Of a stretch of DNA of 64,000 nt, positions 52,209-60,618 are shown one piece after another. Each line of letters begins with the position of its first letter. Positions within the stretch are counted from its first letter, which is position 1. Below the pieces are notes generated by a model that made no database searches, had not been told where the DNA came from, and was given only the letters and a program-made list of their open reading frames with translations. A program made the position numbers and the translations under genes. Source of the stretch: Syntrophotaleaceae bacterium (GTDB lineage Bacteria; Desulfobacterota; Desulfuromonadia; Desulfuromonadales; Syntrophotaleaceae); NCBI GenBank assembly GCA_041390365.1, contig JAWKQB010000001.1, positions 806,001 to 870,000 on the forward strand, written 5' to 3'.

Positions 52209-52398
52209 CTATAATGATCGATACAAAAATTTGATCGGCATGTTTTTTCGCCGCCTCTCTTGTTGATGAGATGGGGAAGTCAGGGAGAGTCCGGGTTGTG
52301 GAATTTCCCGTTTTCCCCAGTCCTTTCCGGTGATAACATGCTGCTTAATAGAGATATTTCAGATATACCTGAGAAACAGGTTTAACTTTTACAAGAGC
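52209..52398 (+). promoter_or_regulatory. purSL upstream region: -10-like element and two hairpins
   Basis: A perfect TATAAT lies at 52210-52215 without a good -35. Downstream, TGGGGAA (52273-52279) and TTCCCCA (52314-52320) pair, with GGGA/TCCC inside. ACCTG-AGAAA-CAGGT followed by TTTAACTTTT lies near 52370-52390. The leader before purSL would be about 250 bases, and attenuation is possible but unproven. No purine, PreQ1 or c-di-GMP riboswitch core was recognised. Confidence 0.35.
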
Positions 52399-52466
52399 GC
52401 CCTGCCTGCCTGGACGCCCGGCGGTTGCCTACTGCCGGTCTCCAATCAGATTGCCGAGGAGTCAAC

Positions 52467-55448
52467 ATGACCTGGAGAATTGAAGTTGGATTGAAAGAAG
52501 GCGTCAGGGACGCCCGTGGGGAAAGGATCCGCCGCGAAATCGAGGACCATCTCGGAATCGAACTGGAGCGGGTCAGAACCATCGACGTCTACACGGTGGA
52601 TGCCGATCTTTCCGCGGACCAGATCGCGAAGGCCGCCGCCGGGCCCTTCAGTGACCCGGTCATTCAGGAAACCGCCGTCAACGCCCCGCTGGCGGACGAA
52701 TTCGATATGCTGATCGAGGTGGGATTCCGCCCCGGGGTTACCGACAACGTGGGGCGAACCTCCCGTGAGGCCATTCAGTATCTGATCGGACGCCCTTTGC
52801 AGGGGGGGGAAGGGGTCTACACTTCGGTGCAGTACCTGCTCAGCGGCAAGCTCGACTTGGCCGCGGCCGAGCGGATAGCCGCCGGCTGCCTCGCCAACAG
52901 TCTCATCCAGCGTTGGACCATCATTCCTGCCGCCGAATTCGGCCGCAAGCGGGGAGTTCCGGTGACGGTGCCGAAGGTGGTCAGCACCGCCGAACCTCAG
53001 GTCCTGCAGATCGACCTGGACGTGTCCGACGAGGAACTGATGCGAATCAGCCGGGAAGGGGTGCTGGCCCTCAACCTCGAGGAGATGAAGGTGATCCAGG
53101 CTTTTGCCGCCGATGCGCGAAACCGGTCGGCGCGGGCCGAAGTCGGGTTGGGAGAGCGGCTGACCGACGTGGAGCTGGAAGCCCTGGCCCAGACCTGGAG
53201 CGAACACTGCAAACACAAGATCTTCGCCGCCCGCATCGAGTACGAGGATGGCGAAGGGAGCAGGGAGGTGATCGATTCCCTGTTCAAGACCTGCATTGTC
53301 GGCGCCACCCGCACCATCAGGGACCAGATGGGTGAAAAGGACATCTGCCTGTCGGTGTTCAAGGACAATGCCGGGGTCATCCGTTTCAACAACGAATGGA
53401 GCCTGGTATTCAAGGTCGAAACCCACAATTCGCCCAGCGCTCTCGATCCCTACGGCGGCGCCCTGACCGGCATCGTCGGCGTCAATCGGGATCCTTTCGG
53501 CACCGGACTGGGAGCGCGGCTGATTTTCAATACCGATGTCTTCTGCTTCGCCTCGCCCTTCTACGACAAGCCCCTGCCGCCCCGGCTGCTTCATCCCCGC
53601 CGGATTTTCGAGGGGGTCGTGGAAGGGGTCGAGCACGGCGGCAACAAGAGCGGCATCCCCACCGTCAACGGGTCGCTCGTCTTCGACGAGCGCTTTGCCG
53701 GTAAACCCCTGGTCTACTGCGGTACGGCGGCCCTCATGCCGACGGAGGTGACCGGCCGCCCCGGACATGTGAAGAAAGCCGAAATCGGCGACCGCATCGT
53801 CATGGTCGGCGGGCGGATCGGCAAGGACGGCATCCACGGTGCAACCTTCTCCTCTGAGGAGTTGCATGAAGGTTCTCCCGTGACCGCGGTCCAGATCGGC
53901 GACCCCATCACTCAGAAAAGGATGTTCGACTTCCTGATGATCGCCCGGGACCGGGGGCTGTACAATTCCATCACCGACAACGGCGCCGGCGGCCTTTCAT
54001 CCTCCGTCGGGGAGATGGCCGAAGACACGGGCGGTTTCGAGATGCATCTCGACCGGGCCCCTCTCAAGTATTCCGGCCTGCAGCCCTGGGAGATTCTCAT
54101 CTCCGAGGCCCAGGAACGGATGACCGTTGCGGTTCCGCCGGAAAAAATCGAAGAATTCACCACCCTGGCCAGGCAGATGGACGTTGAAGCCACCGATCTG
54201 GGCGAGTTCACGGACTCCGGCTACTATCACTGTCTGTATCGGGGGAAGACGGTCTGCTATCTGCCGATGGAATTCGTTCATGAAGGGGTGCCGCAGCTGA
54301 AACTGAAGGCCCGTTGGGAGGATCGCGGACACCGGGAGCCCGAGTTTCCCCAGCCGGCCGACCTGACGGAGGTGTTGCGGAACCTGCTCTCCCGGCTCAA
54401 CATCTGCTCGAAGGAGAGCGTGGTCCGGCGCTATGATCACGAGGTGCAGGCCGGAACGGTTCTCAAGCCCCTGGTCGGCGTGGCCAATGACGGGCCCGCC
54501 GATGCTGCCATGATCCGGCCCCTGCCCGATTCCTTCGAGGGCATCGTGGTGGCCCACGGCATCTGCCCCCGCTACAGCGACATCGACACCTTCCATATGA
54601 TGGCCTGTGCCATCGACGAGGGACTGCGCAACTACGTCTCCGTAGGCGGCAGCATCGACCATGTCGCCGGTCTGGACAACTTCTGCTGGTGCGATCCGGT
54701 GCAGAGCGACAGGACGCCGGACGGTGAGTTCAAGGCGGCGCAACTGGTGCGGGCCAACAAGGCGCTGTATGACTATTGCGTGGCCTTCGGCGTCCCCCTG
54801 ATCTCTGGCAAGGACTCGATGAAGAACGACTACCAGATCGGCGATACGAAGATCTCGATTCCGCCGACGGTGCTCTTCTCGGTCATCGGCAAGGTCGATG
54901 ATGTGCGCAAGGGCGTGACCATGGACGTCAAGCGACCCGGCGACCTGGTTTATCTGCTCGGCAGGACCCGCGACGAGCTGGGGGCCTCCGAATACTATGA
55001 CATGTTGGGCCATCTCGGGGCCAATGTGCCCCGGGTCGATGCCGCCGAAGCCCTGGCTCTGTACCGAACCGTCAACAGGGCCCAGGAGCAGGGGCTGCTC
55101 GCATCCTGCCACGACCTTTCGGATGGCGGGCTGGCAGTGGCCCTGGCCGAAAAGGCTTTCGCCGGCGGTTACGGGATGCGTATCGAGTTGAACCGGGTGC
55201 TCCGGGATGAGGGGCTACGGGAAGACGCCATCCTCTTTTCCGAATCCCAGAGCCGGCTGCTGGTTACCGTCAAGCCGGAAAACCAAAAGACCTTCGAAGA
55301 GATGTTTGCCGGCCATGCCCTCTCCCTGCTGGGGGAGGTTACCGGCGATCAGGAACTGCAGATTCTCGGTCCCGGCGGCCAGGTCCTGGTCCAGGCCGGG
55401 ATCAACGATCTCAAGGAAGCCTGGCAGGCGCCTTTAAGGGAGATGTAA
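52467..55448 (+). CDS. purL: Phosphoribosylformylglycinamidine synthase, fused PurS-PurL
   Basis: 993 residues from ATG 52467 with GAGGAG upstream. Residues about 1-175 form two PurS-like repeats (WRIEVGLKEGVRDARGERIR; DMLIEVGFRPGVTDNVGRTS). The rest is a PurL synthetase with SEHCKHKIFAARIEY near 250, KVETHNSPSALDPYGGALTG near 316, NDGPADAAMIRPLP near 673 and DGGLAVALAEKAFAGG near 893. It is shorter than the 1300-residue gammaproteobacterial enzyme because the glutaminase is separate (purQ, next gene). It makes FGAM from FGAR, ATP and glutamine ammonia. Confidence 0.95.
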   Translation: MTWRIEVGLKEGVRDARGERIRREIEDHLGIELERVRTIDVYTVDADLSADQIAKAAAGPFSDPVIQETAVNAPLADEFDMLIEVGFRPGVTDNVGRTSREAIQYLIGRPLQGGEGVYTSVQYLLSGKLDLAAAERIAAGCLANSLIQRWTIIPAAEFGRKRGVPVTVPKVVSTAEPQVLQIDLDVSDEELMRISREGVLALNLEEMKVIQAFAADARNRSARAEVGLGERLTDVELEALAQTWSEHCKHKIFAARIEYEDGEGSREVIDSLFKTCIVGATRTIRDQMGEKDICLSVFKDNAGVIRFNNEWSLVFKVETHNSPSALDPYGGALTGIVGVNRDPFGTGLGARLIFNTDVFCFASPFYDKPLPPRLLHPRRIFEGVVEGVEHGGNKSGIPTVNGSLVFDERFAGKPLVYCGTAALMPTEVTGRPGHVKKAEIGDRIVMVGGRIGKDGIHGATFSSEELHEGSPVTAVQIGDPITQKRMFDFLMIARDRGLYNSITDNGAGGLSSSVGEMAEDTGGFEMHLDRAPLKYSGLQPWEILISEAQERMTVAVPPEKIEEFTTLARQMDVEATDLGEFTDSGYYHCLYRGKTVCYLPMEFVHEGVPQLKLKARWEDRGHREPEFPQPADLTEVLRNLLSRLNICSKESVVRRYDHEVQAGTVLKPLVGVANDGPADAAMIRPLPDSFEGIVVAHGICPRYSDIDTFHMMACAIDEGLRNYVSVGGSIDHVAGLDNFCWCDPVQSDRTPDGEFKAAQLVRANKALYDYCVAFGVPLISGKDSMKNDYQIGDTKISIPPTVLFSVIGKVDDVRKGVTMDVKRPGDLVYLLGRTRDELGASEYYDMLGHLGANVPRVDAAEALALYRTVNRAQEQGLLASCHDLSDGGLAVALAEKAFAGGYGMRIELNRVLRDEGLREDAILFSESQSRLLVTVKPENQKTFEEMFAGHALSLLGEVTGDQELQILGPGGQVLVQAGINDLKEAWQAPLREM

Positions 55449-55452
55449 AGGA

Positions 55453-56280
55453 ATGTCCAAGCAAGTGAGAGCTATTGTCATATCCGGAAACGGAACCAAC
55501 TGCGAACGGGAAACCGCCCAGGCCTGCCGTTTGGCGGGCGCCGATACGGTGGACATTGTTCACCTCTCGGAACTTCTGCAGGGCAGGGTGCTGCTCGAAG
55601 ACTACCACCTTCTGGTTCTGGCCGGAGGTTTTCTCGACGGGGACGACCTCGGCAGCGCCAAGGCGGGCGCCAACCGGCTGCTGCATGCACCTGTCAAGGG
55701 GGCTGGAGAGCACGTGAGCGACCACCTGCGGCGCTTCATTGATGACGGCAAACTGATCCTCGGGATCTGCAACGGGTTTCAGCTGATGGTGAAGATGGGC
55801 CTGCTGCCCGCCCTTGATGAAGACTACCGGCAGAGCGTCACCCTGACCTTCAACGACAACGGCCGTTTTCAGGACCGCTGGGTCTACCTCAAGGCCGACC
55901 CCGAATCCCCCTGTATTTTCACCCGGGGTCTCGAGGGGATCTATCTGCCGGTTCGGCACGGTGAAGGCAAGCTGGTGCCCGAATCGCAGGAGGTTCTCGA
56001 GCGGATCGAAAACGGCCATCTCGGCGCTCTCAAGTACAGCACCGCCGATTTTCAGCCGACCATGGACTTTCCGCTTAATCCCAATGGCTCCGCCGCCGCC
56101 ATCGCCGGTCTGTGTAACGAAACGGGTCGCCTCTTCGGGCTCATGCCCCATCCCGAGGCCTACGTTCATCGGACCCATCATCCCCGCTGGACGCGCGAGG
56201 ATGATCTGCCGGAAGAGGGCATGGGGCTGTGGCTGTTCCAGAACGCAATGAAGTTCATTCGCGAAGAGCTGCTGCCCTGA
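55453..56280 (+). CDS. purQ: Phosphoribosylformylglycinamidine synthase, glutaminase subunit
   Basis: A 275-residue class I glutamine amidotransferase. ISGNGTNCERETAQACRLAG near residue 10 is the PurQ N-terminus. The nucleophile elbow is LGICNGFQLMVKMG near 95, and MPHPEAYVHRTHHPRW near 228 holds the catalytic His-Glu. It supplies ammonia to PurSL. It begins 4 bases after the purL stop. It is longer than B. subtilis PurQ and resembles the C-terminal domain of large PurL. Confidence 0.95.
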   Translation: MSKQVRAIVISGNGTNCERETAQACRLAGADTVDIVHLSELLQGRVLLEDYHLLVLAGGFLDGDDLGSAKAGANRLLHAPVKGAGEHVSDHLRRFIDDGKLILGICNGFQLMVKMGLLPALDEDYRQSVTLTFNDNGRFQDRWVYLKADPESPCIFTRGLEGIYLPVRHGEGKLVPESQEVLERIENGHLGALKYSTADFQPTMDFPLNPNGSAAAIAGLCNETGRLFGLMPHPEAYVHRTHHPRWTREDDLPEEGMGLWLFQNAMKFIREELLP

Positions 56281-56413
56281 GTGCTGCCTGCCCAAGCGGA
56301 GCCTGGAGTATCTTTGCCGGAGTCCGCTGTGCTACAATGCTATTTTTAAACGGACGATTAATCGGTAAGCCAAATAAATAGATGGCATTTGAAAATGCCG
56401 GGAAAAGAGATTT

Positions 56414-57820
56414 ATGTTTGACAAATTTCACGAGGAATGTGGCGTATTCGGAATTTTCGGTCATCCCGAAGCTGCAAACATGACCTATCTCGGACTCTAT
56501 GCCTTGCAGCATCGCGGCCAGGAAGCCTGCGGTATTTCCGCCGCCGACGGCAGGAAAATCCGGACGCACGTGGGCATGGGACTGGTCGCCGATGTTTTCA
56601 AGGATAACAGTATTTTCAAAAGCCTCCCCGGAAACAGCGCTATTGGACATGTGCGGTATTCCACTGCCGGGGGGAGCGACATCAAGAACTGCCAGCCGAT
56701 CGCCGTCAACTATTCCAGGGGCAGTGTTGCCGTAGCCCACAACGGCAATCTGGTCAATTCCCAGGAAGTGCGCAACCAGCTGGAGCAGAGCGGTTCCATC
56801 TTTTCCACCACCTCTGATACCGAAGTCATCATCCATCTGCTGGCGCGCTCCCAGGCAGACTCCATCGCCGATCGTATCGCCGAAGCCCTGAGTGCGGTGC
56901 GCGGGGCCTACAGCCTGGTCTTCCTGACCGAAACCCGCATGGTGGCGGTCCGCGATCCCCGGGGGTTCCGGCCCCTGGTGCTGGGCAAGGTGGACGGTGC
57001 CTATGTGGTCGCCTCGGAAACCTGTGCTCTCGATCTGATCGAGGCGGAGTTCGTGCGGGAAGTCGAACCGGGGGAGATGATCGTCATCGACAAGGAGGGA
57101 CTTCAATCCTTCAAGCCCTTCGAGAGCCGGCCGCCGGCCTTCTGCATCTTTGAATTCATCTATTTCGCCCGGCCGGACAGCACCATCTACGGACATCAGG
57201 TTTACGCCATGCGCAAGGCCTTTGGCCAGCAGTTGGCCAGGGAGCACGGCGTCGAAGCCGATATCGTCATCCCTGTCCCCGATTCGGGTGTGCCGGCAGC
57301 CATCGGTTATGCCGAGGAGTCGGGGATCCCCTTCCAGATGGGATTGATCCGCAACCACTATGTCGGAAGAACCTTCATCGAACCGCAGCAGTCGATCCGC
57401 CATTTCGGCGTCAAGATCAAGCTCAACGCCATACGAGAGGTGCTGAAGGACAAACGGGTGGTGGTCGTCGACGATTCCGTGGTGCGCGGCACCACCTCCC
57501 GCAAGATCATCAAGATGATCCGCAGTGCCGGCGCCAAGGAAATTCATATGCGGGTGTCGTCCCCGCCGACCAGCTTCCCCTGTTTTTACGGTATCGACAC
57601 GCCGACCCGCAATGAGCTGATTTCCTCATCCCATACCATCGACGAAATTTGTCGCTATATTACAGCCGATTCACTTGGTTATCTCTCCATTGAGGGAATG
57701 CTGAAGGTTGTCGGGATAACGGATGGAAGTTCCGGACCATTCTGCGATGCCTGCTTCAGCGGCAAATATCCCGTCAAGTTCCCCCGCCTGAAATCCGATG
57801 CCCAGCTCGGGTTGTTCTAG
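56414..57820 (+). CDS. purF: Amidophosphoribosyltransferase
   Basis: A 468-residue first enzyme of purine synthesis. A short propeptide (MFDKFHEE-) precedes the Ntn nucleophile Cys in ECGVFGIFG, so Cys is exposed by processing as in B. subtilis. NGNLVNSQEVRNQLE near 110 is the glutaminase site, and VVVVDDSVVRGTTSRKIIKM near 355 is the PRPP loop. Cysteines in FCIFEF, FPCFYGIDTP and CDACFSGKYP match the [4Fe-4S]-containing class. AAAAGAGA precedes the ATG. Confidence 0.96.
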   Translation: MFDKFHEECGVFGIFGHPEAANMTYLGLYALQHRGQEACGISAADGRKIRTHVGMGLVADVFKDNSIFKSLPGNSAIGHVRYSTAGGSDIKNCQPIAVNYSRGSVAVAHNGNLVNSQEVRNQLEQSGSIFSTTSDTEVIIHLLARSQADSIADRIAEALSAVRGAYSLVFLTETRMVAVRDPRGFRPLVLGKVDGAYVVASETCALDLIEAEFVREVEPGEMIVIDKEGLQSFKPFESRPPAFCIFEFIYFARPDSTIYGHQVYAMRKAFGQQLAREHGVEADIVIPVPDSGVPAAIGYAEESGIPFQMGLIRNHYVGRTFIEPQQSIRHFGVKIKLNAIREVLKDKRVVVVDDSVVRGTTSRKIIKMIRSAGAKEIHMRVSSPPTSFPCFYGIDTPTRNELISSSHTIDEICRYITADSLGYLSIEGMLKVVGITDGSSGPFCDACFSGKYPVKFPRLKSDAQLGLF

Positions 57821-57870
57821 AGCCCGTCATCACCGGCTCTTCGCGGAAAGATCATATCTTTGCAATAGCG

Positions 57871-57922
57871 GCCACCCCAGGTGTCTGCCGGAAGGGGGAT
57901 CTCCGGCAAGTCAGGGGGTGGC
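57871..57922 (+). promoter_or_regulatory. Two-stage hairpin in the pyrE leader, candidate regulatory RNA
   Basis: Outer stem GCCACCCC (57871-57878) with GGGGTGGC (57915-57922). Inner stem TGCCGGA (57886-57892) with TCCGGCA (57902-57908). Internal loops are AGGTGTC and AGTCAG, and the top loop is 9 bases. All 15 pairs are perfect. The pyrE ribosome-binding site GGAGGC starts about 9 bases later. Terminator (no U-run), attenuator or protein-binding leader are all possible. Confidence 0.55.
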
Positions 57923-57942
57923 ACAAACAGGGAGGCCGAGCT

Positions 57943-58503
57943 TTGGACAGCAATGAACTTGAAGAATTAAAACAGATTATCCGCCAGGTTTCCTACGAAG
58001 AGAGGGAAGTCACCCTGGCATCGGGACGGAAAAGCAACTTTTACTTCGACGGCAAGCAGACTGCTTTGCACCCCCGGGGAGCGGTGCTGGTGGGCAGGGC
58101 CTTTTATGCTCAGCTGCAGCACTTTCCCGGCCCCGTGCAGGGGGTGGGGGGGCTGACTCTCGGCGCCGATCCCATCGCTACTGCCATCGCCATCACCAGT
58201 TCCCTGGCCGGCAACCCCGTACCGGCCTTCATCATCCGCAAGGAGCCCAAGGGGCATGGAACCGGACAGTGGCTGGAAGGCCGCAAGAATCTTCCGGCCG
58301 GCGCCCGCGTGGTGATCGTTGAGGATGTCCTGACGACCGGCGGATCGGCTTTGAAGGCTGTCGAGCGAGCCCGGGAGGAGGGCCTGAAGGTCCTCGGGGT
58401 CATTTCCCTGGTCGATCGGGAAGAAGGGGGCCGCGAGGCGGTCGAAGCGGCCGGAATCCCCCTCCGGGCCATATTCACGAAAACGGAAGTGGCCGGAAAA
58501 TAA
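57943..58503 (+). CDS. pyrE: Orotate phosphoribosyltransferase
   Basis: 186 residues from TTG 57943, behind GGAGGC. It converts orotate and PRPP to OMP. LASGRKSNFYFDGKQTALHP near 25, GVGGLTLGADPIATAIAITS near 66, IIRKEPKGHGTGQWLEG near 93 (flexible loop) and VVIVEDVLTTGGSALKAVER near 120 (PRPP motif) are typical. It lies 122 bases after purF at the end of a purine run, while other pyr genes are 28 kb away. A structured leader precedes it. Confidence 0.95.
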   Translation: MDSNELEELKQIIRQVSYEEREVTLASGRKSNFYFDGKQTALHPRGAVLVGRAFYAQLQHFPGPVQGVGGLTLGADPIATAIAITSSLAGNPVPAFIIRKEPKGHGTGQWLEGRKNLPAGARVVIVEDVLTTGGSALKAVERAREEGLKVLGVISLVDREEGGREAVEAAGIPLRAIFTKTEVAGK

Positions 58504-58510
58504 GAAAAAA

Positions 58511-58544
58511 AGCCAAAAGGCATCCGTCAGGATGCCTTTTGGCT
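58511..58544. terminator. Terminator between convergent pyrE and nadB
   Basis: Perfect 15-bp stem AGCCAAAAGGCATCC (58511-58525) with GGATGCCTTTTGGCT (58530-58544) and a 4-base loop. The minus-strand side has a T7 tail, so it best fits transcription coming from nadB, but it should also stop pyrE. Confidence 0.85.
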
Positions 58545-58664
58545 TGAAATCTCTATCATCCTCCCCGAAAAATTCTGAAACTCCCCCTAATCTTGGCCTA
58601 TTTCTTGCCAATAATACAGTTCAACATCCTTCCCCGGCTATCTCCTTATCTCTCTTGACTTTAA

Positions 58665-58694
58665 TCGGGATCGGGATCGGTATCGGTATCGGAA
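58665..58694 (+). repeat. ATCGRN hexamer array between pyrE and nadB
   Basis: Five in-phase units ATCGGG, ATCGGG, ATCGGT, ATCGGT and ATCGGA, followed by ACGAAA, in the 3' spacer of two convergent genes. Fifth site of this hexamer in the window. Confidence 0.85.
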
Positions 58695-58743
58695 CGAAAA
58701 GCCCTTTCGAAATAGAGCTTTTTGATATCTCGCAATCGCCATT

Positions 58744-60342
58744 CTAAAAACGTTTGCGTATATCCGTCCCCCGTTTCCAGTGCAGATCGTCGGTTTCCGG
58801 GTGGTCGATGTTGTAATGCAGTCCGCGGCTCTCCTTGCGCTGCTGGGCGCAGCGGACGATCAAACTGGCGACGGTGGTGATGTTGCGCAACTCGATGAGA
58901 TCGGAAGTGGGATAGAAATCCCAGTAATACTCGGCGATTTCCTCCTGGATCATACGGATGCGGCGCAGCGCCCGGGCCAGCCGGCGGTCGGAGCGGACGA
59001 TACCGACATAGTTCCACATGCAGGTGCGGATTTCGTCCCAGTTGTGGGTGACCACGACTTCCTCGTCGCTGTCCGTGGCGGTGCCATAATCCCAGGCGGG
59101 GACGGTGGGGAAGGGCGGGTTCTTGTCCTTCAGACGCCCAACTGAGCGGGTCGCCACCCGATCGGCGAAGACCACCCCTTCCAGCAGGCTGTTGCTGGCC
59201 AGACGGTTGGCCCCATGCAGCCCGGTGCAGGCGACCTCGCCAATGGCGAAGAGGTTTTCCAGGTCCGATTCGCCCCAGAGATCGACCTTGACCCCGCCGC
59301 ATAGATAGTGGGCCGCCGGAACCACCGGAATCGGTTCCCGGGTCATGTCGATACCGTAGGACAGGCAGGTTTCGTGGATGTTGGGAAAACGGTTGCGGAT
59401 GTAATCGGCATCCCGGTGGGTGATGTCGAGGAAAGCACTGTCCTCGCCGTGCACCTTCATCTCGTTGTCGATGGCCCGGGCGACCACATCGCGGGGGGCG
59501 AGGTCCTTCAGGGGGTGGTACTGGCTCATGAAGGCCGTGCCGTCCCCCCGGCGCAGGATAGCCCCTTCGCCCCTGACGGCCTCGGAAATCAGAAAGGATT
59601 TCGCCTTCGGATGGAACAGGGTGGTGGGATGGAACTGCATGAACTCCATATCGGAGATGGTGGCGCCGGCCCGGTAGGCCATGGCAACCCCGTCGCCGGT
59701 GGCAACGTCCGGATTGGTCGTGTACCGAAAGACCTTGCCGGCGCCGCCGGTGGCCAGAACGGTCATGCGGGCGCCGAAGGGGATCACCTCCCGGCCGCGA
59801 ATGTCCAGAACGAAGGCCCCCAGGCAACGGCGGGGTCTTTTCAGCCGGCGGTCGACTTTCGCATCGGTGATCAGGTCGACCCCGATATGGTTTTCATACA
59901 CGGTGATGTTGGGATGACTGGTGACCGCTTCCACCAGGGCTCTTTCGATTTCCCTGCCGGTAATGTCCTTGGCATGCAGAATGCGGCGGTGACTGTGCCC
60001 TCCTTCCCGCCCGAGGTCGTAGGTGTCCGCATCCTTTTTGGTGAAGCAGACCCCCCAGTTGATCAGGTCCTCGATGGCGGACGGTCCGCTCTCAACCACC
60101 AGTTTGACCACGTCCTCCCGGCAAAGCCAGGCGCCCGCGACCATGGTGTCCTTGAAATGGGAGGCGAAGGAATCCTCGGAACTCAAGACCGAGGCGATGC
60201 CCCCCTGGGCAAGGTTGGTGGCCGTTTCAGAGATTTCGCGCTTGGTGACGACGGAAACGGTGCCGTGATCGGCAACTTTCAAGGCATAGGAAAGACCGGC
60301 GATGCCGCTGCCGATAACCAGGAAATCAGAAGTGATTTTCAC
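58744..60342 (-). CDS. nadB: L-aspartate oxidase
   Basis: 532 residues, an FAD enzyme of the succinate dehydrogenase/fumarate reductase family. The N-terminal FAD motif is DFLVIGSGIAGLSYALK. TNLAQGGIASVLSSEDSF near 42, HSHRRILHAKDITGREIERA near 115, HPTTLFHPKAKSFLISEAVR near 235 and GEVACTGLHGANRLASNSLL near 368 are NadB features. It makes iminoaspartate for NAD synthesis with NadA. A strong promoter lies upstream. Confidence 0.96.
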   Translation of the reverse strand: MKITSDFLVIGSGIAGLSYALKVADHGTVSVVTKREISETATNLAQGGIASVLSSEDSFASHFKDTMVAGAWLCREDVVKLVVESGPSAIEDLINWGVCFTKKDADTYDLGREGGHSHRRILHAKDITGREIERALVEAVTSHPNITVYENHIGVDLITDAKVDRRLKRPRRCLGAFVLDIRGREVIPFGARMTVLATGGAGKVFRYTTNPDVATGDGVAMAYRAGATISDMEFMQFHPTTLFHPKAKSFLISEAVRGEGAILRRGDGTAFMSQYHPLKDLAPRDVVARAIDNEMKVHGEDSAFLDITHRDADYIRNRFPNIHETCLSYGIDMTREPIPVVPAAHYLCGGVKVDLWGESDLENLFAIGEVACTGLHGANRLASNSLLEGVVFADRVATRSVGRLKDKNPPFPTVPAWDYGTATDSDEEVVVTHNWDEIRTCMWNYVGIVRSDRRLARALRRIRMIQEEIAEYYWDFYPTSDLIELRNITTVASLIVRCAQQRKESRGLHYNIDHPETDDLHWKRGTDIRKRF

Positions 60343-60505
60343 CCAACTGCCTCATCAATCCGGCTTTCCCCGGCAGCATCGGGGGAGAGCCTGGGATTTT
60401 CTGTGCCGAAATGCTTCGTCGGCCAGAAAAAAATTAAAGAAATAGCAGATCGGGAACGATAAATAGAAAAGAGTGTTTCCAGATCGCCGATCGATATAAA
60501 ACGGC

Positions 60506-60534
60506 ATTATCCTGCCACAGATAGCTCTTGTCAA
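60506..60534 (-). promoter_or_regulatory. Promoter of nadB
   Basis: On the minus strand a perfect TTGACA (60534-60529), 17-base spacer and GATAAT (60511-60506), one mismatch to consensus in total. The leader would be about 155 bases. Confidence 0.7.
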
Positions 60535-60558
60535 GAATTTTGGGCCAGGGCAAATCTG

Positions 60559-60587
60559 TTGAAATATTGGGACTTTCAGGATATGAT
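60559..60587 (+). promoter_or_regulatory. Promoter of the lytic transglycosylase gene
   Basis: TTGAAA (60559-60564), 17-base spacer, TATGAT (60582-60587). The start point near 60594 lies downstream of the in-frame TTG and ATG at 60559 and 60583, which argues for a start codon at 60613 or 60619. Confidence 0.6.
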
Positions 60588-60618
60588 CAGGTTTCTCGGA
60601 TATGAGTCGGGAATGTTC

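Noticed and set aside
52446..53867. 473-codon open frame on the minus strand
   Set aside because: It is a shadow of the PurS-PurL gene. Similar long antisense frames over purM (25907-27082), rluB-scpB (33359-34780) and nadB (59308-60462) were rejected for the same reason.
58661..59827. 388-codon minus-strand frame ending in Asp-Thr/Asp-Pro repeats
   Set aside because: The repeated end is only the translation of the ATCGRN hexamer array, and the body is an out-of-frame shadow of nadB.
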